Counted from the stretch's first letter, positions 45,460 through 56,046 are shown. The stretch is DNA of 64,000 bases from Mixia osmundae IAM 14324 (GCF_000708205.1 NW_014575547.1:62001-126000), one strand, 5' to 3'. Numbers and translations: made by a program. Notes: generated from the sequence alone by a model not told the origin.

Positions 45460-45781
45460 CTTGCTGTCGCTGCTGAGTCTCGCAGCAGTCGGCAAGCGCC
45501 TTGTCCTGTTTGTTGCATTTACTGTCTGCGCGTGTTTGCCTTTGCGCGATGCCACGCTTGCCTGGAATCTGTCTCTCATCCTTCACGGCTCCATGATTCC
45601 TTCCTCATCGTCGGCTTCTGCGCGGATATTGTCGTATTTCACAGCTACATGGTGCTGTTCCGGTCTCGAGAAGGCGAGATCTCGAAGATCGAGGCACCAG
45701 TCGCCAGCACGCATCGGTACCCAGCCTTCGTGACCTTATGTATCGCCAGCTGTCTTCGAGTGATCAGAAATTGACATACGA
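45460..45781. other. Intergenic region upstream of ATP17, no confirmed gene
   Basis: This 322-bp stretch lies between ATP17 and the inverted-repeat element. On the minus strand a frame ending at 45583 reads with an acidic tail (KYDNIRAEADDEEGIMEP) and can be connected by plausible splice sites to an ATG inside the left inverted repeat (45839). Other frames here are also open, so I do not call a gene. It should contain the ATP17 promoter. Confidence 0.3.
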
Positions 45782-45950
45782 ACCGGTACGTGAGAGTGTG
45801 ATACGAGTCAGCATTGCGAAAGGACCGACAGCAAGCCATCGAATCGATTGAGGCACGAAAGATCAGAAGACCTTTTGTTAGGTCGATGACCTGATTCTAG
45901 AGTTTCGTCTGCCAAGAACAGATACTACACTTCATCAGAGTCAAAAGGCC
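45782..45950 (+). repeat. Left arm of 169-bp inverted repeat
   Basis: Begins ACCGGTACGTGAGAGTG and ends GTCAAAAGGCC. It pairs with 47101-47269 on the other strand. It contains the near-palindrome TTAGGTCGATGACCTGA at about 45879-45895, which in the right arm is perfect (TTAGGTC, three bases, GACCTAA). Confidence 0.85.
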
Positions 45951-46163
45951 TGTTGACGAAAAAGCATTAGCAACCTGAATAGCGACCGAGCTAAAAGTGA
46001 CTGGGCAGAAACGGTTTTTGGGTTGGCGCTCACATCTACCCCTTGATGTGCCTCGATACACCTCTGTCATTCCACTCAATGATAGACCTTTTAGCTATAC
46101 GAAGAGTATGCTCACGTCTGAAATAGAAGCCTCGGTGATCAGCCTCTTCAGGATCGTCTCTAA

Positions 46164-46700
46164 ATTTGCCTCACGCATTCCAGGGACTCCGTCTTATCTA
46201 AAGGAGCGGCTGAAGCCCTGCAGCTGTCAGACGTCAGACCGCGACCCATTTCACTTCCGGAACGAAACAGAGATGATGCCATCATAACGCCGCTTCCGCA
46301 AGCAACGCATGCTCGAGATCTACTCTGTACACGTTCCATAGCGCCTTACATTGCTCGAGAGCCTTTGCCCGCTGTCGTTGACATCATACTAGACATATCA
46401 ACGCTGTCGGATCTCATCGCGCATTACGAACTCCCTGGTGACGCTTTCTCAGACTCTGCACGACGCTCTCCGTCGATGAGCTCGATCTGTCAAGATCATC
46501 ATCGAGACGGTACAGAGTGGCCGCAATTCAAAGCCATCTACCATACTCTAGGCAATGGCGACGTGCCTCTAAGTCTCGGTCAGCCAACAACAGGCATGGA
46601 TGCCATCTCTCGTTATCTGAATACAAGTGCAGTCTCATGTGCTTTTGTGAATGCTGGCTTGTCCCTCAAACGCTGGCAAGTATCGATCGCTGACTTCTGA
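46164..46700 (+). CDS. Open frame inside the inverted-repeat element, unknown, no start codon seen
   Basis: A 178-codon open frame ends at TGA 46698-46700. It has no ATG near its beginning, so if real it would be a downstream exon. The translation (for example PLPAVVDIILDISTLSDLIA and FVNAGLSLKRWQVSIADF) matches no family I know and is not a transposase. It may be a captured host fragment or simply non-coding. Confidence 0.2.
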   Translation: MCLTHSRDSVLSKGAAEALQLSDVRPRPISLPERNRDDAIITPLPQATHARDLLCTRSIAPYIAREPLPAVVDIILDISTLSDLIAHYELPGDAFSDSARRSPSMSSICQDHHRDGTEWPQFKAIYHTLGNGDVPLSLGQPTTGMDAISRYLNTSAVSCAFVNAGLSLKRWQVSIADF

Positions 46701-47100
46701 AGGCTCTCAAGCCCATGAGACATAGATTCGGCTGCCCCGCGGGCGAATTCGGCGACGGCGAACGCAGCGTGCAATAGCTTGTGTGAGATCATGACGTGTG
46801 CTCTGCACTCGCAGCCCATGCATAGCTGGCGTTGGGCATCTCTTTTACGTGCGAGCGAGCGTGCGCGAGTGTTTGGGCTGAGAATGTATGCAAAAGGATA
46901 GAACAACGCTCGATCTGATCTATCGAAGTGCTTTGAAAAGGCAAATGTAAGCCTGCCGACCGTATCAAGCATCGGTATGTCCACTGCACTGAGGTCGAGT
47001 CCTGTTCTACATTGTCCAACAGCCGTTGTGCCTTGATCACACTGAATCTTCTGGAAATTAGGTATATATAGTTTGCGCTGACTCGCAGGACACCGTTTCT

Positions 47101-47269
47101 GGCCTTTTGGCTTTGATCAAGTGTAGTATCTGTTCTTTCTAGACGAAACTCTAGAATTAGGTCATCGACCTAACAAAAGTTTCTCTGATCTTTCGCGCCT
47201 GAATCGATTCGATGGCTTGCTGTCGGTCCTTTCGCAATGCTGGCTCGTATCACACTTTCGCGTACCGGT
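47101..47269 (-). repeat. Right arm of 169-bp inverted repeat
   Basis: Inverted copy of 45782-45950. Both arms carry the same ATG-started frame reading outward from the element (ATG at 45839 on minus, 47212 on plus). The three codon differences I compared within it all change the amino acid, so there is no sign of coding constraint. Confidence 0.85.
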
Positions 47270-47478
47270 GTTAAGGCATCCCCTTCTTTTTTGGCTTTTC
47301 CTTTTTCTGCTCCACCTTGCTGTACGCGTCAGCCGAAGCGGGTTGTACACCACGCATGGCTGCCACGACTGGCCTGACGACTCGGTTTTGAAATCACATC
47401 CGGCTTGCGCTCGGTCGATCGCATAGACAAACATTATGTATGACATGCTACGGTGGGGCGTGAGAAAAGATTTTACCG

Positions 47479-47624
47479 TCTGGGATGGCCGAGCGGCAAG
47501 TCAAACTTGTGAGCCTGAGTGACGTCGCTGATATTCTGCACTCTCAGGTTTAAGGCGGCAGTTTTGAATTCCCTAGAATTAGCTGCTGGGTTCGCCCTCC
47601 TGTGTTCAAATCACAGTTCCAGAG
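47479..47624 (+). tRNA. tRNA-Ser(UGA) with anticodon-loop intron and a D-loop insertion
   Basis: The acceptor stem TCTGGGA (47479-47485) pairs with TTCCAGA (47617-47623, one G-U pair), with discriminator G, as in serine tRNAs. Box A is TGGCCGAGCGG (47486-47496), the T-arm is CTGTG-TTCAAAT-CACAG (47600-47616), and the long variable arm GGG-TTCG-CCC marks a type II tRNA. The anticodon stem GCAGT/GCTGC encloses a loop with anticodon TGA (47565-47567). A 12-nt intron sits at the standard site after position 37 (47569-47580). About 52 further nt (47497-47548) interrupt the D-loop between GAGCGG and TTTAAGGCG. Without both insertions the tRNA is 82 nt and folds normally. A Pol III terminator follows. 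Confidence 0.85.
47486..47496 (+). promoter_or_regulatory. tRNA internal promoter, box A
   Basis: TGGCCGAGCGG fits the Pol III A-box consensus TGGCNNAGTGG closely. The D-loop insertion begins immediately after it, so the box itself is not split. The B-box (TGTTCAAATCA) is in the T-arm at 47603-47613. Confidence 0.7.
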
Positions 47625-47628
47625 ATCA

Positions 47629-47634
47629 TTTTTT
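47629..47634 (+). terminator. RNA polymerase III terminator
   Basis: Six T residues four bases after the tRNA discriminator base. This is a normal Pol III stop and supports an intact, transcribed tRNA gene. Confidence 0.75.
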
Positions 47635-47768
47635 GCCGCTTCCGCGCAGCTCGTCTCATTGTAGTATGCAGTTGATCAAGACACGCGCTACGTATCTTTT
47701 TGATGTAAAGATTGACCTCGCGAGCTTTTGCGCTGTGGACGCGTGCAGCTTCTCGGACCTCGAGGACG

Positions 47769-48822
47769 ATGCTGAGGCGAGTATGCAGGCAATCGCTGCC
47801 CTTTGCTACAGCCCCGAGAGCATGCGGTCGCACTTTCGTTAGCTGCTCACCCCTCCGAGACGCTGCATCCGAGGCAAAGGCGGAAGCAAAGAGGCAAGCT
47901 CGAGAGACGCATTTTGGCTTCAAGAATGTGCCTGAGGGTCAGAAGGAGTCTTTAGGTCAGCCCACCCATTCCGTTCTCGAGTATGGAGCTGATAACAGTC
48001 TGCAGTCTCGTCGGTCTTTTCGTCCGTGGCATCGTCCTATGATGTGATGAACGATGCGATGTCGCTAGGCATCCATCGGCTCTGGAAAGATCACTACGTC
48101 AAGAAGCTCGATCCTCATGGCGGTCTCAAGTGCCTCGATGTAGCGGGCGGGACTGGCGATATAGCCATGCGAATCCTTGATCATGCCAAAGACAAGCATG
48201 CCGATCGCGAGACGTCTGTTCATGTGCTCGACATTAACCCTGACATGCTCGCCGAGGGTCGCAAGCGATTCGCAAAGACGATGTATCACGCCGGTAAGAT
48301 CGTAGCGCTTCACCCAACATTTCTCATGGAGAATGCAGGGCCTCAAGTTTCCTTCGAAGTCGGAAACGCTGAAGATCTCAAGTCGATATCATCAGACTCG
48401 CTCGATGTCTATACGATCGCATTCGGCATCAGAAATTGCACACACGTTGACAAAGTACTGTCAGAAGCTTACCGGGTTCTCAAGCCCGGCGGAGTGTTCA
48501 GCTGTCTCGAGTTCAGCAAAGTCACTAATCCCCTACTTGCAAAGTTAGCCGTCGTCTCTCGCTTCGTCTGCATGGCACCCGCTGACTCCGAGGCAGAGCT
48601 TATGAGGCATACTCCTTCTCGGTCATACCCAACTTGGGACACATCATTGCTGCCGATCGCGACTCGTATCAATACCTCGTCGAATCGATCGTCAAGTTTC
48701 CAACGCAAGAGAGATTCGCAGAGATGATAGAAGACGCAGGTTTCACTGCGCCACAGGGGGGCCAGATCTGGGAAGACCTCACATTCGGCGTGGCGGCAAT
48801 CCACACGGGTATTAAGCTTTGA
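47769..48822 (+). CDS. COQ5: Mitochondrial 2-methoxy-6-polyprenyl-1,4-benzoquinol methyltransferase (Coq5)
   Basis: Three exons (introns of 50 and 53 bp) give 316 residues. A basic mitochondrial presequence ([20 protein letters not shown]) precedes the UbiE/Coq5 methyltransferase domain: [20 protein letters not shown], the SAM-binding [61 protein letters not shown], and after the second intron [20 protein letters not shown]. It performs the C-methylation step of ubiquinone synthesis. The Met at 47769 is the first ATG in frame. The start lies 134 bp after the tRNA terminator. Confidence 0.94.
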
Positions 48823-48884
48823 TGCAGCATCGCGGAGGAACTGCAAATTGCTGTCAACAACAATGAAGTACACACAGGTATGCG

Positions 48885-50484
48885 CTAGTCGGCTACCGCG
48901 AGTCGTTCAGCGCCCGCCAAGCGTACAGAGCTGACGGGCGGGAAGCCCGCTTGTGGGCCTTTTTGCAAGACGAGCAAATTGCGCGCCTGGTGGATGTAAG
49001 CTTTGCTGTAGCCTTGCTCGTTCAGGCTAGCCGCAACGCAATGCATGTCGTCTAGATCGAGCGTCGGATCTCGCCAGGCATATTGTGCCGCAGCGAGTAG
49101 CTTGTCCAGTGGGAGCGTTGGAGGCCCTTCACTCGTTGGCCTGCCTTTGCTGAGTATCCACAGCCTACATCTCGCGATCAGCGGTGTCGGCCGAGCTAGC
49201 GGATAACGTACACTTTGCGGCACAGATTGCGCCAGCAGATTACTTCCAACTTCTCTTTGAGGAGAACGTAAGCCCCTTTAGATCTGTGCCACTCTCGCCA
49301 TCGATCGAGAGCTTGTACGCAGGCGGTATAGTCACCGAGCTATGCGCCCGTCAGCGGCGCTGAGCTGTAATGCAAAAAGTGAAGGCCTACTTTGAGCGCA
49401 TCGGTCAAGGGTCCATATTGCGGTTCCAGGTCATATTGTTGCAGCAATAGCTTGCTGGGCAGTATTCCGAGGGGTAAAGAGGCAGCGATGAGGAAGATGA
49501 GCAGCATTCTGCATTGGGCGTATGCAGCAGGAGAGCAGAGATCGAAAGCGGCTTGTAGCTCTTGTCTTGCTTGTCGCAGACGCCTTTGCGAGAGGTAGAT
49601 CCGCCCGATATAGTATCGATAGGTCACTCGATCGGACTTGGGAAAGTCGACGTCGAGGAACGGTCGAGCGTGTCGCGTGTTGTTGATGATCGTATCGGTC
49701 AGGCGCAGATTGTCAAGCTTAAAGTAGATGCGCAAGCATTGATTGGCGACATAGAAAGTTGCCAGACGCTTCTGAGTCGCGCCTCTGTTGGTACATGAGC
49801 TTGGGCCTGCTCGGATGAACGATGACCAACTTGTCCGTCGAGATGACATTCAAAGTGCGAATGAGCAAGCGGGATGCCAGACTTGCGCGGACGTTCTTGC
49901 TATCGTGCGCTGCCTCGTCCGCCTGTCATTGTGTCGATCAGCCCTGTACCGTTCATCTGACAGGACGAGCTGACTTGAAGTGCCAGCAGGGCGAGGGCGC
50001 GCGAAAAGAGCTTGAGCGTTGGCACGAGCCAATCACTATCTGGCTGCTGAAAGATACTCAGAACATCGCTGTATGCTCTTCAGCGATAGGCAAGCTCGGC
50101 GTTCGTGCGACATACGTGTAGCATGTTTGTATGAGCTCGTAGGCAGCTGCTTTGGCCGACAAGTCTGGCGAGCCTGGCCTTGCGTCATCGAGATAGCGTA
50201 AGTAGTCGTGTACCAAGTCTCCGAGCGGTCCGTTCTCCTTGAAGAGACTGCGAATGCTGAGCATGACGCTCTGTGTGTTGCGCCGAGGCATGAGCTGAGC
50301 CGGGACCTTAGCGCACACGGCTCACATTGGTAGCCTGGAGAGCAAGAGCGAGCTGTCGAGTGGGAGAGTCATTCTGAGCGCTGAGAAACCAGAGAGGCTC
50401 GAAGCAGGCTGCAAGTGCGCGTGCATCACCGCTTTCGTATGCGAGCTTGACCCTGAGGCCGAACCGGCGCACTTCATGCTCCAT
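48885..50484 (-). CDS. PCID2/Csn12-family PCI-domain protein
   Basis: Seven exons (six introns of 46-55 bp) give 433 residues. Family landmarks are KRLATFYVANQCLRIYFKLD, VTYRYYIGRIYLSQRRLRQA, MLLIFLIAASLPLGILPSKL, AYVLLKEKLEVICWRNL and the C-terminal winged helix DLDDMHCVAASLNEQGYSKA followed by YIHQARNLLVLQK. PCID2/Thp1/Csn12 proteins pair with Sem1 in TREX-2 (mRNA export) or with the COP9 signalosome; the closer subgroup cannot be decided by eye. Start MEHEVRRFG at 50484 leaves 82 bp to the divergent BIR1 start. Confidence 0.87.
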
Positions 50485-50566
50485 CGGACCGTCAATCTCG
50501 GCCTCGGCCTCCCAGCGAAACAATGAGGGACGCGACTTGCTGGACTTGCCTGTACCGACAAGCCCG

Positions 50567-52296
50567 ATGGCCAGCAAAGGCAGGGCAAAGGGCAAGGCGA
50601 GAGACGTACACAAGCAACAAGAAGCACTCCTCGCTCAGCCTGCCTTTCGCATCGGCACCTTCGAGAACGGCGGGATTCCCAAGACAAACATCGCGTGGCC
50701 TCATCCCGCAGAGTATGGCATCACACCGAGGTCGCTAGCAGAAGCGGGCTTCTACTATTCGCCGAGCGTAGGCGACGAAGACAATGCGACTTGCTTCCTC
50801 TGTGCCCGTAGCTACGGTGGCTGGTCCGAGGACGACGATGCGACGCAAGAACACTTTCGTCATCAACAGTACGCTGGAGAGTGCGCCTTTGCACACCTCC
50901 GCAAGATACACAGCGTCATGGGAGCATCCGTACAAGCCGGTCTACCGATCCCGCCTCTCGAAGATTGGATGGAGAACCCCACGAGCGAACACGAGACGAG
51001 GATGCGCTTCACTACCTTTGGCACTTGGTGGCCCCATGACAAGCGCGGCTGGACGCCCAATGCCAAGAATGCGAGTCCACTGTTCCAGCTCACGCGATAG
51101 CTGCTGATACCGATTGAGCAGATCGCCGAGGCGGGCTTCTTCTTCAGTCCCGATATAGATGACGGACGGATAGACACCGCGCTCTGTCCCTACTGCGGCA
51201 CCGGCCTAGACGGCTGGGAGAAAGACGACATACCATTGTACGCGCTCAGCAGGTTTTTTTGGGCCCATACTGACCTCACTGCAGTGATGAGCATCACAAG
51301 CGCAAGACTCACTGCGCATTCGTTCAGGCAGAATTGGCAAGACGAGCGAAAGCCGTCGAGAGCGCGCCAAAAGCGTCAACGAGCAAGAGGAGTAATTTGG
51401 CAGCGTCGAGGAGCAAGCCGACAAGCTCGGCGTCTATCGGCTCAAGGGCAAGTGCAGCTGACGATGTCCCGGAGCAAGCAACACGCGTCGAACCTGAAGA
51501 GGAACCTCGGCCGGCAGTACTGCCTGGCAAGCGACAGGTGTCCGGCGCAAAGCGACAGCGACAGATCAGCACAGACAGCATTGCGCGACGTCCTCCGGAC
51601 CGAACAGAGACGACGGGCGTGCAAACGAGGCGCGTGACTCGTTCGGCCTCTGTTGCTTCCCTAGCCAGCTCCACGCGTTCTGCGCCGCCATCGCACGACG
51701 AAGGCATAGCGGATGGACCAGCATCCTCTTCACCGCCTTTGCCCCAGGCGAAAAAGCCGAGGCGCAAAGCAACAAAGAGTCAGACTCGAACGGTCTCGAA
51801 GACAAGTCAGATACCGACCATCGATCTCGGCTCCACGTCATTAGATCTACCTGACGAGCCAGTCCATGCAAGCAAGATTTTACACACTGTCGAGCAAGTG
51901 TCCAGGGAGCCAGCACCGGCCCCAGGTCATCTACAGGCCCCTGCAGAAGCTACACCTCGCTCGAGCACATCTACTGCATTCCACTCGGTTGCCTCGCCCG
52001 ATCATTCCTTCTCGATCATCGAGGCGCCAGAGGCGAATGAAGATGCTACACTCCGCTTGCCCGTCATCAACGGCTCCGCTGCAGCCTTGCCGAGCAGTCC
52101 GAAGCGAGTATCTGATCTGATCGCCTTACCGCCCGCAATGACCGAAGCCGAACTCGATATGACGGTGGAGGAGTACATCACCCGCGCTCTCGATAGAGAT
52201 GCAGGAGAAGCCGAGAGAGCTTTGCGGCAGAAGCTCGAGGTCTTTGAGAAGCTCAGTGCGATGCACCGTCAACGGATCGAGCAAGCACTGTTGTAG
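50567..52296 (+). CDS. BIR1: Bir1/survivin-like protein with two BIR domains
   Basis: Three exons (introns 51071-51121 and 51239-51285) give 543 residues. BIR1 runs from FRIGTFENGG to HRKIHS-like sequence with the zinc pattern CFLC...EHFRHQQYAGEC. BIR2 is FTTFGTWWPHDKRGWTPNAKN spliced to IAEAGFFFSPD, then CPYCGTGLDGWEKDD and DEHHKRKTHCAFV. The C-terminal ~300 residues are Ser/Pro/Arg-rich with a terminal helix (EAERALRQKLEVFEKLSAMH). Fungal Bir1 is the survivin-type subunit of the chromosomal passenger complex with Aurora kinase and INCENP. Intron 1 must be GC-AG (AAT|GCGAGT). The coding end overlaps the next, convergent gene by 44 bp. Confidence 0.92.
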
Positions 52297-53521
52297 CTTT
52301 TGCAATCTCAGCTATTCGCATCAGTAGCACCTGACGCGGCCATTCTATGTTCTCGATCTGCGGATTGGACAGCCAGACCGCGGCTGTTGGTCCATTCGGC
52401 AGCAAGATTGTCAGGGCCTGATGGATATGATCGGATATTGACGATGTGCCCGTCTGCAACCTGTCCACGTTGGCGAGCGAAAGATGACAGTCTGCTAGGG
52501 CGAGCTTGCGCTCGTGAGTCTGTAAAGGTGGCTTGAGCGGCATTGCACCTTGCAACTTTGCCAATGCGCGACCGAAAGCATTCTGCGCGAGCTGCAGGAG
52601 GGTAGACCATTTCGCTCGATCCAAGCGCTGCTCTTCCACGACGAGCACGAAGAACTCGGCCAGGCTCGTCAGACCACTCGCGGGTAAGTCGACTGCCAAA
52701 TCGTTGACGAGCTCGTCGAGTATGGACACGAGCTGGGCGTCTGTGAATAGCGATATGTTGTGTGCCAACCTGCCGAGCTCGGCCACTCGGATGTCCTCTT
52801 GTCGATGAGACAAGGTGGCAAGGTCTACAGACGCAGAGAGCGGCTGCAGGACATGCTGGTTCGGCAGCAAACATTCGACGTCGCTCTTTGCGATGATCGT
52901 CGTGAGCACAATGTCGAGCGTAACAATCTCGGTGATCTGGATATCGTTATCCTCGACCATCCCCAGGGATGCATCAGGAACATCGTCATCTTGCGATGCT
53001 GGTTGTAAGCGTGAGATCTGGGATACCAGGAGCTCGTCCAGCAGACTAAGCGCTCTCTGAGGATCGTCAAGCGCGATGGGCTCATTGCCTGCAAAGTCGG
53101 TGTCCATCTCGTAACGAGTTGTCAGGGCAGCCGTCATGTTGAAGCAAGCATCGTCACGGCTGACTTCATACTGTCTAGCAGCGTCGAAGCGATCGATGGC
53201 TTGCGAGACAAGTTCTCGACAATGAGGAAAAGGCGTGAATGTGTCGCCTAGCTTTAGCAAAACGCGCGCTCTGGACTTCTGATGAGGATGATATCAGTCC
53301 ACACGACGAAGAGAAGCGCACTCGTTGTAGATGGCATCTCCGGTGAACCGAAACGTCTGAGCGAGCCGGTAGAGACGGAGAGATTCGTGATAATATCGCA
53401 ATGCTTTGTCGCCGAACTGGTAGCGCTCTGCTTGTTCCTCCTGGTGTACACCTGCATCAAGGGCTTCGTCGTAGTCGATAGGCTCTTGTTTTCCCTTGGG
53501 TTTGGCTTTCTTGGGGGGCAT
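52253..53521 (-). CDS. TPR-like helical protein, unknown function
   Basis: Two exons (51-bp intron) give 405 residues. The N-terminus is basic (MPPKKAKPKGKQEPIDYDEA), followed by helical repeats resembling TPR units (YQFGDKALRYYHESLRLYRL, TGDAIYNE joined to ARVLLKLGDTF, CRELVSQAIDRFDAARQYE). A long acidic loop (DDDVPDASLGMVEDND) lies in the middle. Later helices (RAKWSTLLQLAQNAFGRAL, HERKLALADCHLSLANVD) look like further repeats. I cannot name the family; the basic N-terminus plus TPR helices would suit a dedicated ribosomal-protein chaperone or scaffold, which is a guess. The 3' end overlaps the BIR1 coding end. Confidence 0.72.
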
Positions 53522-53678
53522 GAGATGACACGCCGACAGTGACAGAGCGATGACTTCATCGACACAGAAGCACTGCCCCAGGCTGCGCAACGAGCTTAAT
53601 TGCCAGCTCATTTCCCCGGCTTGACTCAAGGTACAGTACAGAGGACGACCTCACACAAGTCAGCAGATCAGCACAGAG

Positions 53679-54453
53679 ATGTCGACGCAACCGGGCGAGG
53701 ACGTTGCACTGGACAAGTCATCTTCAATCAACTCCGTCATTGCAAGCGAAAATGCCAATGCTGTCATTGACCGCAACACTACCCAGTCAGTCGCACAGCT
53801 TCAATGTGCATCCATTGAGCTTAACAAGCCCGACTGGACAGCTACTTTGCATTCTCAGCGGCCACTTTCCTCATCCTCATCTCGATCCCAATGATATTCT
53901 TTCCGAGGCTGCTCTCTATCGCTCTGGGGGACGACCTGGCTTCAGTCGAAGGCGAAGGCGGTGTGCTACGACCGCTGAGCCAGCTCGAGTGCTTTTTTGC
54001 CCTCATCGCAGGTATCGCACACGTTGCTCTCTCGCTCATGCTTATCATCCAAGTGAGTGCCCACGTAGCCCGTTGACAAGCGTCTCTGATGAACGTGTAC
54101 AGACGGGCGCAATCCCACTCGTGACCACGCTGTCTGCAGATGAGGGGGAAGCGATGGCCAGTCCTTTCCGCAGTCCGGCCATCGCCATTGCTTCTGGCTA
54201 TCTCGGGGGTCTCGCAGCCGTTTGCTGGTCACACAGTCTGCGCTTCATCGCAATCAACGCAGCCGGTCTCACTGTCTTTGGACTGTGGTCGCTCGTCTTT
54301 GGCGCAAACCTTTCGCTGAATTCGAAAGGAAAAGACAAGGTAAGCAGGCTCCTTGCTCAGTCCGGGTTTTGACTGACATGTATGCGCGACGGTTAGCATC
54401 AGAGCAGTTTCCCATTCAAGAATGATTCTGCAGAAGATCGCAAAAAGGCATAG
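53679..54453 (+). CDS. Four-span membrane protein, unknown
   Basis: Four exons (introns of 56, 50 and 57 bp) give 203 residues. A Ser/Asn-rich N-terminus of about 40 residues is followed by hydrophobic segments FSAATFLILISIPMIFF, FFALIAGIAHVALSLMLIIQ, IAIASGYLGGLAAVCW and FIAINAAGLTVFGLWSLVF, and a basic tail ending DSAEDRKKA. The first splice (donor GTCAGT after RNTT) is required to enter the first membrane span. I do not recognise the family; it looks like a small endomembrane protein. Divergent from the TPR-like gene (157 bp). Confidence 0.75.
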
Positions 54454-54570
54454 GAGCCCTTGCCTCACATACACCCTCATGTTCATGAACTCGCGCAATC
54501 AGTGGAAATAGAAAGATGTAGCGATCAGCAATGCATACACGAACAGTTGTCACGTCACTCTGCGCGGACG

Positions 54571-55870
54571 TCATGCGATTCTCTTGGGTTGGCCGTCTGA
54601 CGCGACGAGAGAGTGGTCTGCGCTTAGCACGCGCGGTCCGTCGCCTACTCGGGTATGGATAAGTCGGCTGACGCTTTCCGGCGGAAAGACAGTCGATACT
54701 TTCACGTTGAAGCCAGCAGGCAGGGAGCCTTCTTTTCTATCTTTCCCCGGAAAAAAGTGAGAGACGAGTGCGATGATCTCGGGCATGCTTTGCTCGAGTG
54801 CGTAGATGACCGCATTCGGCCCTGCGTCGAATGTGTAAGCCGCCACAAGACCTTTGCCAGCTTCTGTCGAGAGTCTGTTGAGTTCTGTGATGACTGCGAT
54901 GATTGACCTTGACACGTCGTTCAGATAGAAGATAGGTGGGAAAGTGTCCATGCAGACTGCATGGAAGCTATTCGAATCCTTCATGGTGATTGTTGCAAAG
55001 GTATCAAAATCGCGTTGGTTGATTGCCTTTGTGATCTCTGCCATTCTCTCGGGCACGACAGAATTGATGCGCTCTTGCAGCAGTGTCGAAGTCTGCACGG
55101 TCCTTTGCATGCCCGAAGTAGAAGAAGTGCCTTTCTTTGCATCCGACACCACGCAGATCAGTGCTTTCATGCCCGCCCAATGTGTCTCGGGCGCAACTTG
55201 GACAGCTAACGAGTCCTGCCCATCCGCAGAGGCGCCCATTTCCCAAGCGACATACCCGCCAAACAGTGACCGACAGGCTGATCCTGAGCCCTGTCGTGCT
55301 ATTCTCGATAGCTCAGATGCGTTCTCAGGCAGCTGGTATAGTTTTGCGAGCGTGAAGACAAGCGCTGCGAAGCCTGAAGCTGATGATGCTAGGCCGGCAG
55401 CGGTAGGGAAGTTGTTCTCTGACACGATGTGCAAGTGACAGCTCGACAGCGCCTGCGAACCGTGCACCTTGTCATCAGCCTTCTTTGCCTCAAAGAAGAG
55501 CTTACTTTGCCGTCAATGTCTTTCTGTGAGGCTGATTGTTCGAGTTGTCGCCTGAGCTTGCGCATTTCCTCGAGACAAGTCGTCATCCTGCCTTCGCCAT
55601 CTAGAGCGACGCTCGAGCCATTCAACCACAGCGCGTCTCGTGTGAAGGTTGCATCTGCACGTATGCTCGTTGTAGAGCGCAGATCATCTTGCGACAGCGT
55701 CAGAGAAAGGGACGAATTGGTTGGCAGAATGAGCGCAGTGTCCCTCTTGCCCCAATATTTGATGACTGCGATGTTGACCTGTTTTAGCACCAAAGCAAAG
55801 CATCAGCATACACATGATGTACATGCACTCGACTGACCGGCGCCGAGCATGTCGCCTCGACAAATGTCAT
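54571..55870 (-). CDS. MVD1: Diphosphomevalonate decarboxylase
   Basis: Three exons (introns of 59 and 38 bp) give 400 residues. GHMP-kinase family motifs are [29 protein letters not shown] and the ATP loop [21 protein letters not shown], then [20 protein letters not shown] and the catalytic Asp region [13 protein letters not shown]. It converts mevalonate diphosphate to isopentenyl diphosphate with ATP, the last step of the mevalonate pathway feeding sterols, ubiquinone and dolichol. Exon 1 encodes only [11 protein letters not shown]. Intron 2 has the atypical acceptor GACAAG; the next AG (TCGCAG) would delete VHGSQ. Confidence 0.94.
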
Positions 55871-56046
55871 TTCTGTGGGCTGAGCGACGTGGAAGCGTGA
55901 AACGCGGCACGCGGCATTGTTGCCTTTGCTAGTGCGCGCTAGTGCCCCGCGCTCACAACTTGAATCATCTAATTTTGGGTGTCGACTCCACGCAGTCGAG
56001 ATTGTCGCCCTCCGGTATAGCCCCATCGCTCAGGCCATCGCAAGTC

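Larger units (their letters stand above)
45782..47269. mobile_element. 1.49-kb inverted-repeat (TIR/foldback-like) element
   Basis: The two ends (45782-45950 and 47101-47269) are inverted copies of each other over 169 bp with roughly 15 mismatches and no gaps, about 91% identity by hand count. The interior of 1.15 kb has no recognisable transposase. I see no target-site duplication: the left flank is TGACATACGA and the right flank GTTAAGGCAT. It could be a non-autonomous DNA transposon with long terminal repeats, a foldback element, or an inverted duplication. A tRNA gene lies 209 bp downstream. Family unknown. Confidence 0.6.

Noticed and set aside
53290-53340. GC-AG intron in the TPR-like gene
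   Set aside because: The donor GTGCGC with acceptor GTCCAG gives an in-frame join (YNEARVLL), so no GC donor is needed.
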